A stretch of DNA of 64,000 nt, from contig NZ_MRDH01000006.1 of the NCBI RefSeq assembly GCF_002008225.1, positions 248,001 to 312,000 on the forward strand, given 5' to 3'. Below the pieces are notes generated by a model, which made no database searches, was not told where the DNA came from, and saw only the letters and a list, made by a program, of their open reading frames with translations. Origin of the DNA: Agrobacterium salinitolerans (lineage in GTDB: Bacteria > Pseudomonadota > Alphaproteobacteria > Rhizobiales > Rhizobiaceae). Below are positions 57,299 through 64,000 of the stretch, piece after piece (the first letter of the stretch is position 1; each line of letters starts with the position of its first letter). The translations under genes were made by a program, and so were the position numbers.

Positions 57299-58144
57299 AT
57301 GGCACCCACAGAAAATCTCGACGTCTGCCTCGCGACGCTGCGCGATACCGATCGCGATCGCTATCTCGCGTCTCTTCTGTCGCCCGCAGACAGGCGCAAT
57401 GCCCTTGCCGCATTATACGCCTTCAACGCCGAAATCGCCCGCATCCGCGATTCCGTGCGCGAAGCACTGCCCGGCGAGGTGCGCATGCAATGGTGGCGCG
57501 ATCTTCTCGACGGCAATCCACACGGCGACAGCCAATCCCACCCGGTGGCTGCAGCGCTTTTGACGACGATCGAGCACTATCGCCTGCCGCGTCCGGTTCT
57601 GGCCAATATGATCGAGGCGCGTATCTTCGATCTCTATGACGACCTGTTCGAGGATCGCAATGCGCTGGAAGGCTATGCCGGAGAGACTGCATCCGCATTG
57701 ATCCAGCTTGCAAGTCTCGTGCTTTCCACTGAAGACGCCGCATCCAGCGCGGAGGCGGCAGGGCACGCGGGCGTGGCGCAGGCCATGGCCGGCATGTTGC
57801 TGCTCATGCCGCTGCACCGGCGTCGCGGGCAGGTCTATATTCCCGCCGATATGCTGGCTGCGGCCGGGCTAGACCGCGAAACATTTCTCGAAGGGCAGGA
57901 CAGGCAGCGCATCGGTATCGCCATTGAAATTTTTGCGGCCCATGCGCTGGATCATATCGAGAAGGCGAGGCGTGCGAAGATTTCGAAAAATGTCTTTGCC
58001 GCCTATCTTCCCGTCGCCCTGTCCGGTCCGGTCATAGCTGCCGCGAGAAAGGCAGGGAGCGGCGTATTTGACGGCGACCTGCAACTGTCGCAGCTTCGCC
58101 GGCAATGGCTGCTGGCAAAGGCTTCCTTCCTCAAGCGTTTCTAA
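57299..58144 (+). CDS. Squalene/phytoene synthase-family protein (NDUFAF6-like)
   Basis: 281 residues of the all-helical isoprenoid-synthase-like family. The first Asp-rich motif of true synthases is not conserved: the corresponding helix reads YAFNAEIARIRDSV with one Asp. The second is FDLYDDLFED. This matches the NDUFAF6 subgroup, a mitochondrial complex I assembly factor, more than carotenoid or hopanoid enzymes (HpnC/HpnD). It lies 23 bp after the Mth938-domain gene, likely in the same operon. Confidence 0.8.
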   Translation: MAPTENLDVCLATLRDTDRDRYLASLLSPADRRNALAALYAFNAEIARIRDSVREALPGEVRMQWWRDLLDGNPHGDSQSHPVAAALLTTIEHYRLPRPVLANMIEARIFDLYDDLFEDRNALEGYAGETASALIQLASLVLSTEDAASSAEAAGHAGVAQAMAGMLLLMPLHRRRGQVYIPADMLAAAGLDRETFLEGQDRQRIGIAIEIFAAHALDHIEKARRAKISKNVFAAYLPVALSGPVIAAARKAGSGVFDGDLQLSQLRRQWLLAKASFLKRF

Positions 58145-58287
58145 TGGCGCTGACTGAGCCAGGCTGCGAATCGAGGTCGATCCCGCTAGCCACACTTCAC
58201 ACAAGCCTCGGTCTATATGAACCTGAATCGGTTCGCATCGTTTCGATTCGCGAATCTTGATGTTGTTATACTGAGGGAGCGCCCCGG

Positions 58288-58746
58288 ATGAATATTGCGA
58301 TCTGGATTATCGTTTTCGTGCTGCTTTCAGTCTTTGCCGTTTACGCCTGGCGCATGTCGCGGGCGACGGATGAGGATAACAGTCATGATGTGGGGCAGGC
58401 GATCATGGATTTCGCCCGCGCCTTTCCCAATGAGGCGATCAGAAGCCTGCATATGACGGCGGATGGTGGTGGTGCCTTCGTGCGGCTGCACGACAACAAG
58501 GCCGGCTTCATGCGCAATATGGGATCGCATTATGTGTGCGTGATGATCGATCCCGAGCGCATCCGGGTCGAAAGTCTTGAGAGCGGTGACGGTTTCGTCG
58601 TCACCTTCTTTGACATGCCGAAATATAGCGGCTCATACCGGTTCAAGTCGGCCGGAGAGGCGGCCGAGGTTTCCCTCTGGCTGCTTGGCAGTCTCGTGGA
58701 GGCGCAAGATCACCACGACGAAGGGCCGCTGCCCTCGAAGAGTTGA
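58288..58746 (+). CDS. Membrane-anchored protein of unknown function
   Basis: 152 residues. One N-terminal helix (residues 3-21, IAIWIIVFVLLSVFAVYAW), then a soluble domain with MDFARAFPNEAIRSLHMTADG and VRLHDNKAGFMRNMG. The domain is predicted alpha/beta with no known catalytic motif. TGAGGGAG lies upstream of ATG 58288. It follows the NDUFAF6-like gene by 143 bp, where an AT-rich region suggests its own promoter. It converges on the EamA gene. Confidence 0.7.
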   Translation: MNIAIWIIVFVLLSVFAVYAWRMSRATDEDNSHDVGQAIMDFARAFPNEAIRSLHMTADGGGAFVRLHDNKAGFMRNMGSHYVCVMIDPERIRVESLESGDGFVVTFFDMPKYSGSYRFKSAGEAAEVSLWLLGSLVEAQDHHDEGPLPSKS

Positions 58747-58765
58747 GAAATAACTGTGCCGGCTG

Positions 58766-59716
58766 TCATTGTCCGTCAAGCGGCGGGTTTGCGCCGTCTT
58801 TCTGGCGCTCGCGCCAGATGATGAACAGGCCGGATGCGACGATAATGACGATGCCAAGCCATTTCGACGGCGTCGGGAAATCTGAAAACAGCGCAAAACC
58901 GAGGATCGTCGCCGAGATGATCTCGAAATACTGGAACGGCGCCAGCAGAGAAAGCGGCGCCAGCCGGAAGGCCCTGACGATCAACAGGTGCATGTAGCCG
59001 GATATCGATCCCAATAATACGAGAAGGGCAAGGGCGAAGCCGGATTGCGGAAGCGAGACGGCGAAATCCCTGTCGCCTAGCGCATCACCGGCGAAGAGTG
59101 CGGCACCCATGAATACGGTCCCCGCGATGCCGGACATGGTCTGCATGACCAACGGGCTGTCGGCATCGCCGATGGCGCGGTTCAAAAAGAGGTAGAGCGT
59201 ATAAAGAAAGGCGCAGGCAACCGGCAGAAGCGACGTCCAGCCGAAGATTTCGAAGCTGGGCTGGATGACGATCAGCGCGCCGCCGAAGCCCACCGCAATC
59301 GCGGTCCAGCGCTTCCAGCCCACTTTGTCGCCGAGGAAGAGGGCCGACATCATGGTCAGCATGAAGGGCTCGACGAAATAGATTGCGAAGACATCGGCGA
59401 GCGGCATGTATTTGACGGCGGCGAAGAACATCAGGCTGGCCGAGGCGTGCAGGACGCCACGCAGGCAGTTCATCCATGGCCGCTTGGCGCTGAACAGCGC
59501 CCTGGGCGACACCACGATCAGCAGCGGCAGGGTGCAGAGCAGCTGGAAAAAGAAGCGATAGAAGGTCACCTGCGCTGGCGACATGCCACCGCTTACCGCC
59601 ATGTATTTGGCAATCGCATCCATGACCGGCAGCACCAGCATGCAACCCGCCATGATGGTCATGCCCCTGGCGATATCGTTGAAACCGGTCTGGCTGGTCA
59701 TGGATCGGGAAGTCAT
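58766..59716 (-). CDS. EamA/DMT family transporter
   Basis: 316-residue drug/metabolite transporter with ten predicted helices in two EamA repeats (MVTFYRFFFQ-like block and LGSISGYMHLLIVRAF). It probably exports a small metabolite or amino acid; substrate unknown. ATG 59716 is chosen with no clear ribosome-binding site; ATG 59701 and a longer frame to 59749 are alternatives. 71 bp downstream of the alcohol dehydrogenase gene, same direction. Confidence 0.85.
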   Translation of the reverse strand: MTSRSMTSQTGFNDIARGMTIMAGCMLVLPVMDAIAKYMAVSGGMSPAQVTFYRFFFQLLCTLPLLIVVSPRALFSAKRPWMNCLRGVLHASASLMFFAAVKYMPLADVFAIYFVEPFMLTMMSALFLGDKVGWKRWTAIAVGFGGALIVIQPSFEIFGWTSLLPVACAFLYTLYLFLNRAIGDADSPLVMQTMSGIAGTVFMGAALFAGDALGDRDFAVSLPQSGFALALLVLLGSISGYMHLLIVRAFRLAPLSLLAPFQYFEIISATILGFALFSDFPTPSKWLGIVIIVASGLFIIWRERQKDGANPPLDGQ

Positions 59717-59787
59717 GGGGCAGGCTGCGCTTTCGACCGAAAGGTCCAACGGGAAAGGGGCGCCCGCAAGGTCGCCCCCTTTCAGGG

Positions 59788-60855
59788 TCAGGCGGCCTTC
59801 TGGCGCGGCAGGCTCTTCATATCAATGACGAAGCGATAACGCACATCGCTTTTTATCATGCGTTCATAAGCGTCGTTGATCTGATCGATATCGATCATCT
59901 CGATTTCGGCGGCGATGCCTTTTTCGGCGCAAAAATCGAGCATTTCCTGCGTCTCGGGAATGCCGCCGATCATCGAGCCGGCAAAGGTCTTGCGGCCGGG
60001 AATGAGGCTGAAGGCCATCACCGAGAGCGGCTTTTCCGGCGCGCCCACCTGGACCAGCGCGCCGTCACGTTTCAGCAGCGCCAGATAGGCGTTGATGTCA
60101 TGGTCGGCGGCCACGGCATCGATGATGAGATCGAGGCTCGAAGCGGCCTTCTTCATCTGCTCGGCGTCGCGTGAGACGATCACCTCGTGGGCGCCGAGCT
60201 TTTTCGCATCCTCCGCTTTGGCGGGCGAGGTGGTGATCATCACCACCTTTGCGCCCATGGCATTGGCGAGCTTGACGGCCATATGGCCGAGACCGCCAAG
60301 ACCGACGACGCCGACACGTTTGCCGGGTCCGGCGTTCCAGTGACGCAGCGGCGAATAGGTGGTGATACCCGCGCAGAGCAGGGGTGCTGCTGCCGCCGGA
60401 TCGAGGCCTTCGGGAATGTTGAGGACGTAACGGTCATCGACGACCACATGGGCGGAATAGCCGCCAAGCGTATGCGCGCCGGCGCCCATCGCCTTGTCGG
60501 GGGAATTATAGGTGCCGGTCATGCCGTTTTCGCAATATTGCTCCAGACCCTCGGCGCAGCTTGCGCATTCCCGGCAGCTATCGACAATACAGCCGACGCC
60601 GACGCGGTCGCCCGCCTTGAACCGGGTGACCTGCGAGCCGACACGGCCGACGCGGCCGATGATTTCGTGGCCGGGAACGCAAGGGTAGAGGGAGCCCGCC
60701 CATTCGCTGCGGGCCGTGTGGATATCGGAGTGGCAGACGCCACAGAATTCGATCTCGATTTCGACGTCGCGCGGGCCGGGATCGCGACGCTTGATGGTCG
60801 CAAGCTTCATCGGCGAAGAACCGTCATCGCAGGCATAAGCGGATGTTGTGAACAT
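59788..60855 (-). CDS. Zinc-dependent alcohol dehydrogenase (cinnamyl/YahK-like)
   Basis: 355-residue NAD(P)-dependent aldehyde reductase/alcohol dehydrogenase. Catalytic zinc: C in FCGVCHSDIH and the GHEIIG His/Glu. Structural zinc: CRECASC then C in LEQYCENG. Coenzyme domain: GLGGLGHMAVKLA. YGHEX-type NADP enzymes of the CAD family reduce broad aldehydes. GGAGGA is 8 bases from ATG 60855. Downstream of lipB by 66 bp in the same direction. Confidence 0.92.
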   Translation of the reverse strand: MFTTSAYACDDGSSPMKLATIKRRDPGPRDVEIEIEFCGVCHSDIHTARSEWAGSLYPCVPGHEIIGRVGRVGSQVTRFKAGDRVGVGCIVDSCRECASCAEGLEQYCENGMTGTYNSPDKAMGAGAHTLGGYSAHVVVDDRYVLNIPEGLDPAAAAPLLCAGITTYSPLRHWNAGPGKRVGVVGLGGLGHMAVKLANAMGAKVVMITTSPAKAEDAKKLGAHEVIVSRDAEQMKKAASSLDLIIDAVAADHDINAYLALLKRDGALVQVGAPEKPLSVMAFSLIPGRKTFAGSMIGGIPETQEMLDFCAEKGIAAEIEMIDIDQINDAYERMIKSDVRYRFVIDMKSLPRQKAA

Positions 60856-60921
60856 GATCGTTCCTCCTCTTGTGGTGATCGATGCTGGAAACACCGGCCT
60901 GCGGCAAAGGTTGCGGTGGGA

Positions 60922-61653
60922 TCAGCCGCTTGCGCCGGTTTCGGGCACTGCCGGGCCAAAAACCTCCTCGAAGGCCTCGCGCAGCAGAACGTCGACGTCT
61001 CCGATCATAACCGGCAATCCAAGATCGACAAGGCTGGTGACGCCATAGGCGCTGATGCCACAGGGAACGATGCCGGAAAAATGCGATAGGTCGGGATCGA
61101 CATTGATCGAGAGCCCGTGGAAGCTCACCCATTTGCGCAGCCTGATGCCAAGCGCCGCGATCTTATCCTCGGCCATGCCGCCATCGGGAAGCAGTGGTTT
61201 CTCCGGCCGCCTGACCCAGACGCCGACGCGGTCCTCGCGCCGCTCGCCACGGACATTCATCTTGTCGAGCGTGCGGATGATGACATCCTCCAGCGCCGCC
61301 ACATAGGCGCGGACATCCTGCCGCCGCCGTTTCAGATCGAGCATCACGTAGACAACCCGCTGGCCTGGCCCGTGATAGGTATATTCACCGCCGCGACCCG
61401 TGGCGAAGACGGGGAAACGCTCCGGCTCTATAAGGTCGGCGGCATCGGCGCTGGTGCCGGCGGTGTAGAGCGGCGGATGTTCCAGAAGCCAGACGAGTTC
61501 ATCGGCCTCGCCGCTGGCGATGGCGGCGACTTCACGCTCCATTTCCTCAATCGCCTGCTCATAGGGCACGAGGCCTTCCGAGATTCGCCAGCGAACGGGC
61601 GGCGAACCGGGAGCGGGCAGCATGTTTGTCTCTATATCGGTGCGTGTGAGCAT
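60922..61653 (-). CDS. lipB: Octanoyl-[ACP]:protein N-octanoyltransferase
   Basis: Transfers octanoate from acyl carrier protein to lipoyl-domain lysines, the first step of lipoate attachment. 243 residues with all LipB marks: [13 protein letters not shown], catalytic K164 in AEDKIAALG, and C198 in GIVPCGIS, with [12 protein letters not shown] 61653 has AAGGA 9 bases upstream; the upstream frame to 61728 is unlikely coding. Confidence 0.95.
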   Translation of the reverse strand: MLTRTDIETNMLPAPGSPPVRWRISEGLVPYEQAIEEMEREVAAIASGEADELVWLLEHPPLYTAGTSADAADLIEPERFPVFATGRGGEYTYHGPGQRVVYVMLDLKRRRQDVRAYVAALEDVIIRTLDKMNVRGERREDRVGVWVRRPEKPLLPDGGMAEDKIAALGIRLRKWVSFHGLSINVDPDLSHFSGIVPCGISAYGVTSLVDLGLPVMIGDVDVLLREAFEEVFGPAVPETGASG

Positions 61654-61842
61654 GAAAAAGTCCTTTCCACAGCCTTCTCGCAAAATGGCGAGACGGCCGC
61701 AACCCCAGCATTTCCGGGCTTCCTGCATATAGGATGGTGCGGTGCGATTTTTAATTTCAAAAAACTGTCACGACGCTCTTGTGCACCGAAAATCCTTTTG
61801 CTACATGCACCCCCGTCGGCGCAAGTCGACGCCTACCACGAT

Positions 61843-61927
61843 GCGGTCGTGGCGGAATTGGTAGACGCGCAGCGTTGAGGTCGCTGTGGGGCAACCCGTG
61901 GAAGTTCGAGTCTTCTCGACCGCACCA
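61843..61927 (+). tRNA. tRNA-Leu (GAG)
   Basis: 85-nt tRNA with encoded CCA and a long variable arm. Acceptor GCGGTCG/CGACCGC, anticodon stem CAGCG/CGCTG around TTGAGGT (anticodon GAG at 61877-61879), variable arm GTGGGGCAACCCGT, T-arm GAAG-TTCGAGT-CTTC. It reads CUC/CUU. Confidence 0.96.
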
Positions 61928-61930
61928 AAG

Positions 61931-61960
61931 AAACCCGCTTCGGCGGGTTTTTTCTTTTTT
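61931..61960 (+). terminator. Terminator after tRNA-Leu
   Basis: AAACCCGC, loop TTCG and GCGGGTTT, then TTTTCTTTTTT. Confidence 0.9.
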
Positions 61961-62113
61961 AGCCAGTCGTTTAGATAGCTTTCTGTTTTCTGCTCGCGGT
62001 TTCGTTGGAACAGAGCTCGGGCGGCTTCGATGTGATTTTCGTCACTACCCGGGCTTTATAATTTGGTTCGGAGAACTCTCGACCTGCCGCTACTTCAGCA
62101 TGCTCGTCGCGAC

Positions 62114-62302
62114 CTAGCGTCGAATGATATTTGAGGCGGTACCATTTCCCTGATGGTTGCCATCTCCGACGCGATACGGGTCACCGTCCATCACTTGGTC
62201 CATGCGCCATTGAGACCCTCGATATGGGCTTTCCCACGTCTGGCACCCGGCAAGAGCGGCAGTTGCCGTCAGCACTCCGAAAGTGAGAGCGGTTCGCAGC
62301 AT
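62114..62302 (-). CDS. Small lipoprotein
   Basis: 62 residues. Signal sequence LTFGVLTATAALAGC with the lipobox LAGC (Cys at about 20), so a lipid-anchored protein of about 43 mature residues. The rest is polar (SPYRGSQWRMDQVMDGDP). No family is recognised. It looks like the short rhizobial lipoproteins of unknown function; GGAGG precedes its start on the minus strand. Confidence 0.65.
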   Translation of the reverse strand: MLRTALTFGVLTATAALAGCQTWESPYRGSQWRMDQVMDGDPYRVGDGNHQGNGTASNIIRR

Positions 62303-62535
62303 ATTAGCCTCCTATGAAATTTCGTCGCACAGTTATGTAGGACGAGGTTGGCGGCTTTGCGATGTCCCCCAGGAATTTATCGCTCCTTTGAGACCGTACT
62401 CGATCTGACCGGCGTGAAATTTCGGTGGATATCAATGCACGCTCCGGTGGACATCGGCCTCACCCTAAAAAACGAGGGGTGGAATATCAGAGGTCTGATG
62501 TTAGCTTTCGTCAGGAAAAATGTCCGGGGGGTTTC

Positions 62536-62922
62536 GTGCTGGGGGACAAAACGGATTCAGACAATGCGCTTGGCTATTACATGTGGAGTATTTCCGACAA
62601 CAGGCTGATCATGGATGCCGTCACCGCGGAGTGTCATGGTTTTTCGGAACCGGTTGCGTCACGCGGGGTGACGATCGAGGCTATACTCGAAAGAATAGAT
62701 GTCGAAATGCGCGATCAGGTGGCGCAGGCCATTTTTGAGAGCATTACGACAGGTGTTTTTTTTGACCAGCGTTATAAGGTCAATCTGCCGGACGGATCGA
62801 AACGATGGATCGTGGCGAAGGGCAGGGCGATTTTTGATGCCGACAATACGCCGTTTCTGGGCATTGGCAGCGTTCGGGATATTACCCTGAAAAAAACCTA
62901 TCAGTTCGAGCCTCGGCAATAG
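62536..62922 (+). CDS. Stand-alone PAS-domain protein
   Basis: 128 residues from GTG 62536, which has GGGGGG six bases upstream. The open frame continues further up to 62425 but that part is low in coding character. It is a single PAS fold: YYMWSISDNRLIMDAVT at the start, RDQVAQAIFESITTG as the central helix, and DGSKRWIVAKGRAIFDADN then GSVRDIT as the final strands. It has no output domain, so it may be a sensor that works with a separate partner. Confidence 0.7.
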   Translation: MLGDKTDSDNALGYYMWSISDNRLIMDAVTAECHGFSEPVASRGVTIEAILERIDVEMRDQVAQAIFESITTGVFFDQRYKVNLPDGSKRWIVAKGRAIFDADNTPFLGIGSVRDITLKKTYQFEPRQ

Positions 62923-62949
62923 CAATCCGGGCTTTTGAAACCGCGCATA

Positions 62950-62978
62950 AAAAGAGGCGGCCTTCGCCGCCTTTTTTC
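62950..62978. terminator. Bidirectional terminator between the PAS and small membrane genes
   Basis: AGGCGGC, loop CTTC and GCCGCCT, with TTTTTT on the plus side and an AAAAAG tract on the other. Confidence 0.85.
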
Positions 62979-62998
62979 ATCTGCACCGTGCTTGGACA

Positions 62999-63166
62999 TC
63001 AGAAGACGGCAAGATATTTCAGCAGCGAAATAATGCCGATGATGATGACGATCACCTGCGCAATCTGTTTCGCACCGCCGCCGACCGGCAGGCGCGCGAT
63101 AAGCCACAAGACGAGCACAATCACCAGAAAGGTGATCAGAATGCTGACGAGCGTAGATGTAACCAT
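62999..63166 (-). CDS. Small two-helix membrane protein
   Basis: 55 residues, almost wholly hydrophobic, with two transmembrane helices (about 5-23 and 34-54) joined by RLPVGGGAKQ. Resembles the Thivi_2564-type small membrane proteins; function unknown. ATG 63166 has GGGAG about 10 bases upstream; the longer frame to 63199 is less likely. Convergent with the PAS gene. Confidence 0.7.
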   Translation of the reverse strand: MVTSTLVSILITFLVIVLVLWLIARLPVGGGAKQIAQVIVIIIGIISLLKYLAVF

Positions 63167-63288
63167 ATGTCCCAGCTCCCTGTAAAATAAAGGCTTCAAC
63201 GGTCGTTCACCGTTGTGTGAGTAAAAAGCGCCAGATAGATTTTTGTTCCATGCAGTTGATTGCGCGCGATTAAATTAGGACTTGCTGA

Positions 63289-63717
63289 ATGGCAGATGGT
63301 GGGAAGGTGAAGTTGCGTCCCGTGGGGGCGAGGGCCGAGGTGGGGCGGCTCGGTCGCCCCGCCATTTCGACGGTGACAGGCGGTAAACTGGATCTCGTGA
63401 CCGGCGTTGCAGAGCCGGGATTCAACCCGATTGATCTACTGTATTCGTCACTCGCCGCCTGTCTTGCACTCAGCGCCCGGATCGCCGCCAGTCGGCTAGG
63501 TTTGCTGGAGCGCTTCAATGGTGTGGTTGTCGAGGTCACGGGCGAAAAATCCGCCGAGGAGCCGTACAGCATTGTCCGTTTCGACATTGGCATCGCGGTG
63601 AGCGGCGATTTCGATGAGAATAGCCGCAACGCCATTGCCCATCTTGCCGAGGATATATGCACTGTCAGCAACACGCTGAAGGGCGATGCGGAATTCGCGA
63701 TGTCTGTTACCGGCTGA
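63289..63717 (+). CDS. OsmC family protein
   Basis: 142 residues of the OsmC/Ohr fold. The two expected cysteines are present, LAACLALSAR (about residue 58) and DICTVSNTL (about residue 124), suggesting thiol-dependent peroxide reduction. It lacks the Ohr-specific arrangement, so general OsmC is the safer name. Its stop is three bases from the end of the deformylase-like gene on the other strand. Confidence 0.88.
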   Translation: MADGGKVKLRPVGARAEVGRLGRPAISTVTGGKLDLVTGVAEPGFNPIDLLYSSLAACLALSARIAASRLGLLERFNGVVVEVTGEKSAEEPYSIVRFDIGIAVSGDFDENSRNAIAHLAEDICTVSNTLKGDAEFAMSVTG

Positions 63718-63720
63718 CGA

Positions 63721-64000
63721 TCAAGGCTTCCGGGATTTCTCCCATTTTTTCACCAGCCGGTCGCGCTTGAGCTTCGAGAGGCGCTTCAGCCAGAAAATGC
63801 CATCCAGCTGGTCGATCTCGTGCTGGATGCAGACGGCGTGAAATCCCTCGGCGGTCTGCCGGTGTTCGCCGCCGGATATGTCCCGAAACCTCACCTCGAC
63901 ACTGCAAGGCCGCTCCACCTCGTCGGTAAAGCCCGGCATGGAGACGCTGCCCTCCATATGGCGCATGGTCTGCGTGGATTGGCTGATTATTTCGGGATTG
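63721..64000 (-). CDS. Peptide deformylase-like protein, C-terminal part (cut by window edge)
   Basis: About 92 residues, open at the right edge; the N-terminus with motif 1 lies outside. NPEIISQS leads into motif 2, which reads EGSVSMPG instead of the usual EGCLSVPG, so the cysteine that binds the metal is serine. Motif 3 is QHEIDQLDGIFW, with both His and the Glu (HExxQ/H) kept as HEIDQ. The remaining tail ends in a basic Lys/Arg stretch. It is likely a second, divergent deformylase (Def-like) with altered or lost activity. Confidence 0.85.
   Translation of the reverse strand, partial: NPEIISQSTQTMRHMEGSVSMPGFTDEVERPCSVEVRFRDISGGEHRQTAEGFHAVCIQHEIDQLDGIFWLKRLSKLKRDRLVKKWEKSRKP

Overview
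The window looks like chromosomal DNA of an Agrobacterium/Rhizobium-group alphaproteobacterium. The evidence is a complete very-long-chain fatty acid (lipid A) cluster (acpXL to lpxXL), an fnrN-hemN pair, the aapJQMP amino-acid permease next to metC, a fused secDF, class I phaC, and two families of palindromic intergenic repeats typical of this group. The genus is inferred from gene content; no database was searched. Both edges cut genes: parE at the left and a peptide-deformylase-like gene at the right. I see no prophage, insertion sequence, CRISPR array or plasmid-transfer genes; this is core chromosome.

Layout: 1-14.5 kb carries central metabolism and envelope genes (parE, tpiA-secG-pyrG, fumC, an L,D-transpeptidase, gph, rpiA-DUF2059-gor, class II DAHP synthase). 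14.5-24.6 kb holds an orphan TadE/TadG pair, sfsA-map-radC, phaC, and the fnrN/hemN divergon with FNR boxes. 24.7-30.4 kb is the VLCFA-lipid A cluster: carrier protein, dehydratase, one ketosynthase-like subunit without a catalytic cysteine, one canonical ketosynthase, a zinc-type reductase/dehydrogenase and the acyltransferase. 30.6-38.6 kb has a PAS protein, a TauE/SafE exporter, a nucleoside hydrolase, an aminotransferase with hom, a small membrane protein and recJ. 38.6-39.4 kb has two identical tRNA-Glu genes with duplicated promoters. 39.5-49.1 kb has the aap operon, metC, a flavin monooxygenase, a CHCC zinc-finger protein, a hydrolase, cysE and a DUF3126 protein. 49.2-52.7 kb has a P450/TetR divergon with twin operators and a glutathione-independent formaldehyde dehydrogenase. 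52.8-58.2 kb has a DUF815 ATPase and yajC-secDF followed by homologues of two mitochondrial complex I assembly factors (NDUFAF3-like and NDUFAF6-like). 58.3-64 kb has transport, dehydrogenase, lipB, tRNA-Leu and small envelope proteins.

The most interesting items are the cysteine-less ketosynthase paired with an active one, the Sec/complex I assembly neighbourhood, the paired palindromic operators of the P450 divergon, the deformylase-like protein whose metal-ligand cysteine is serine, and hairpin repeats whose stems differ by compensatory changes.
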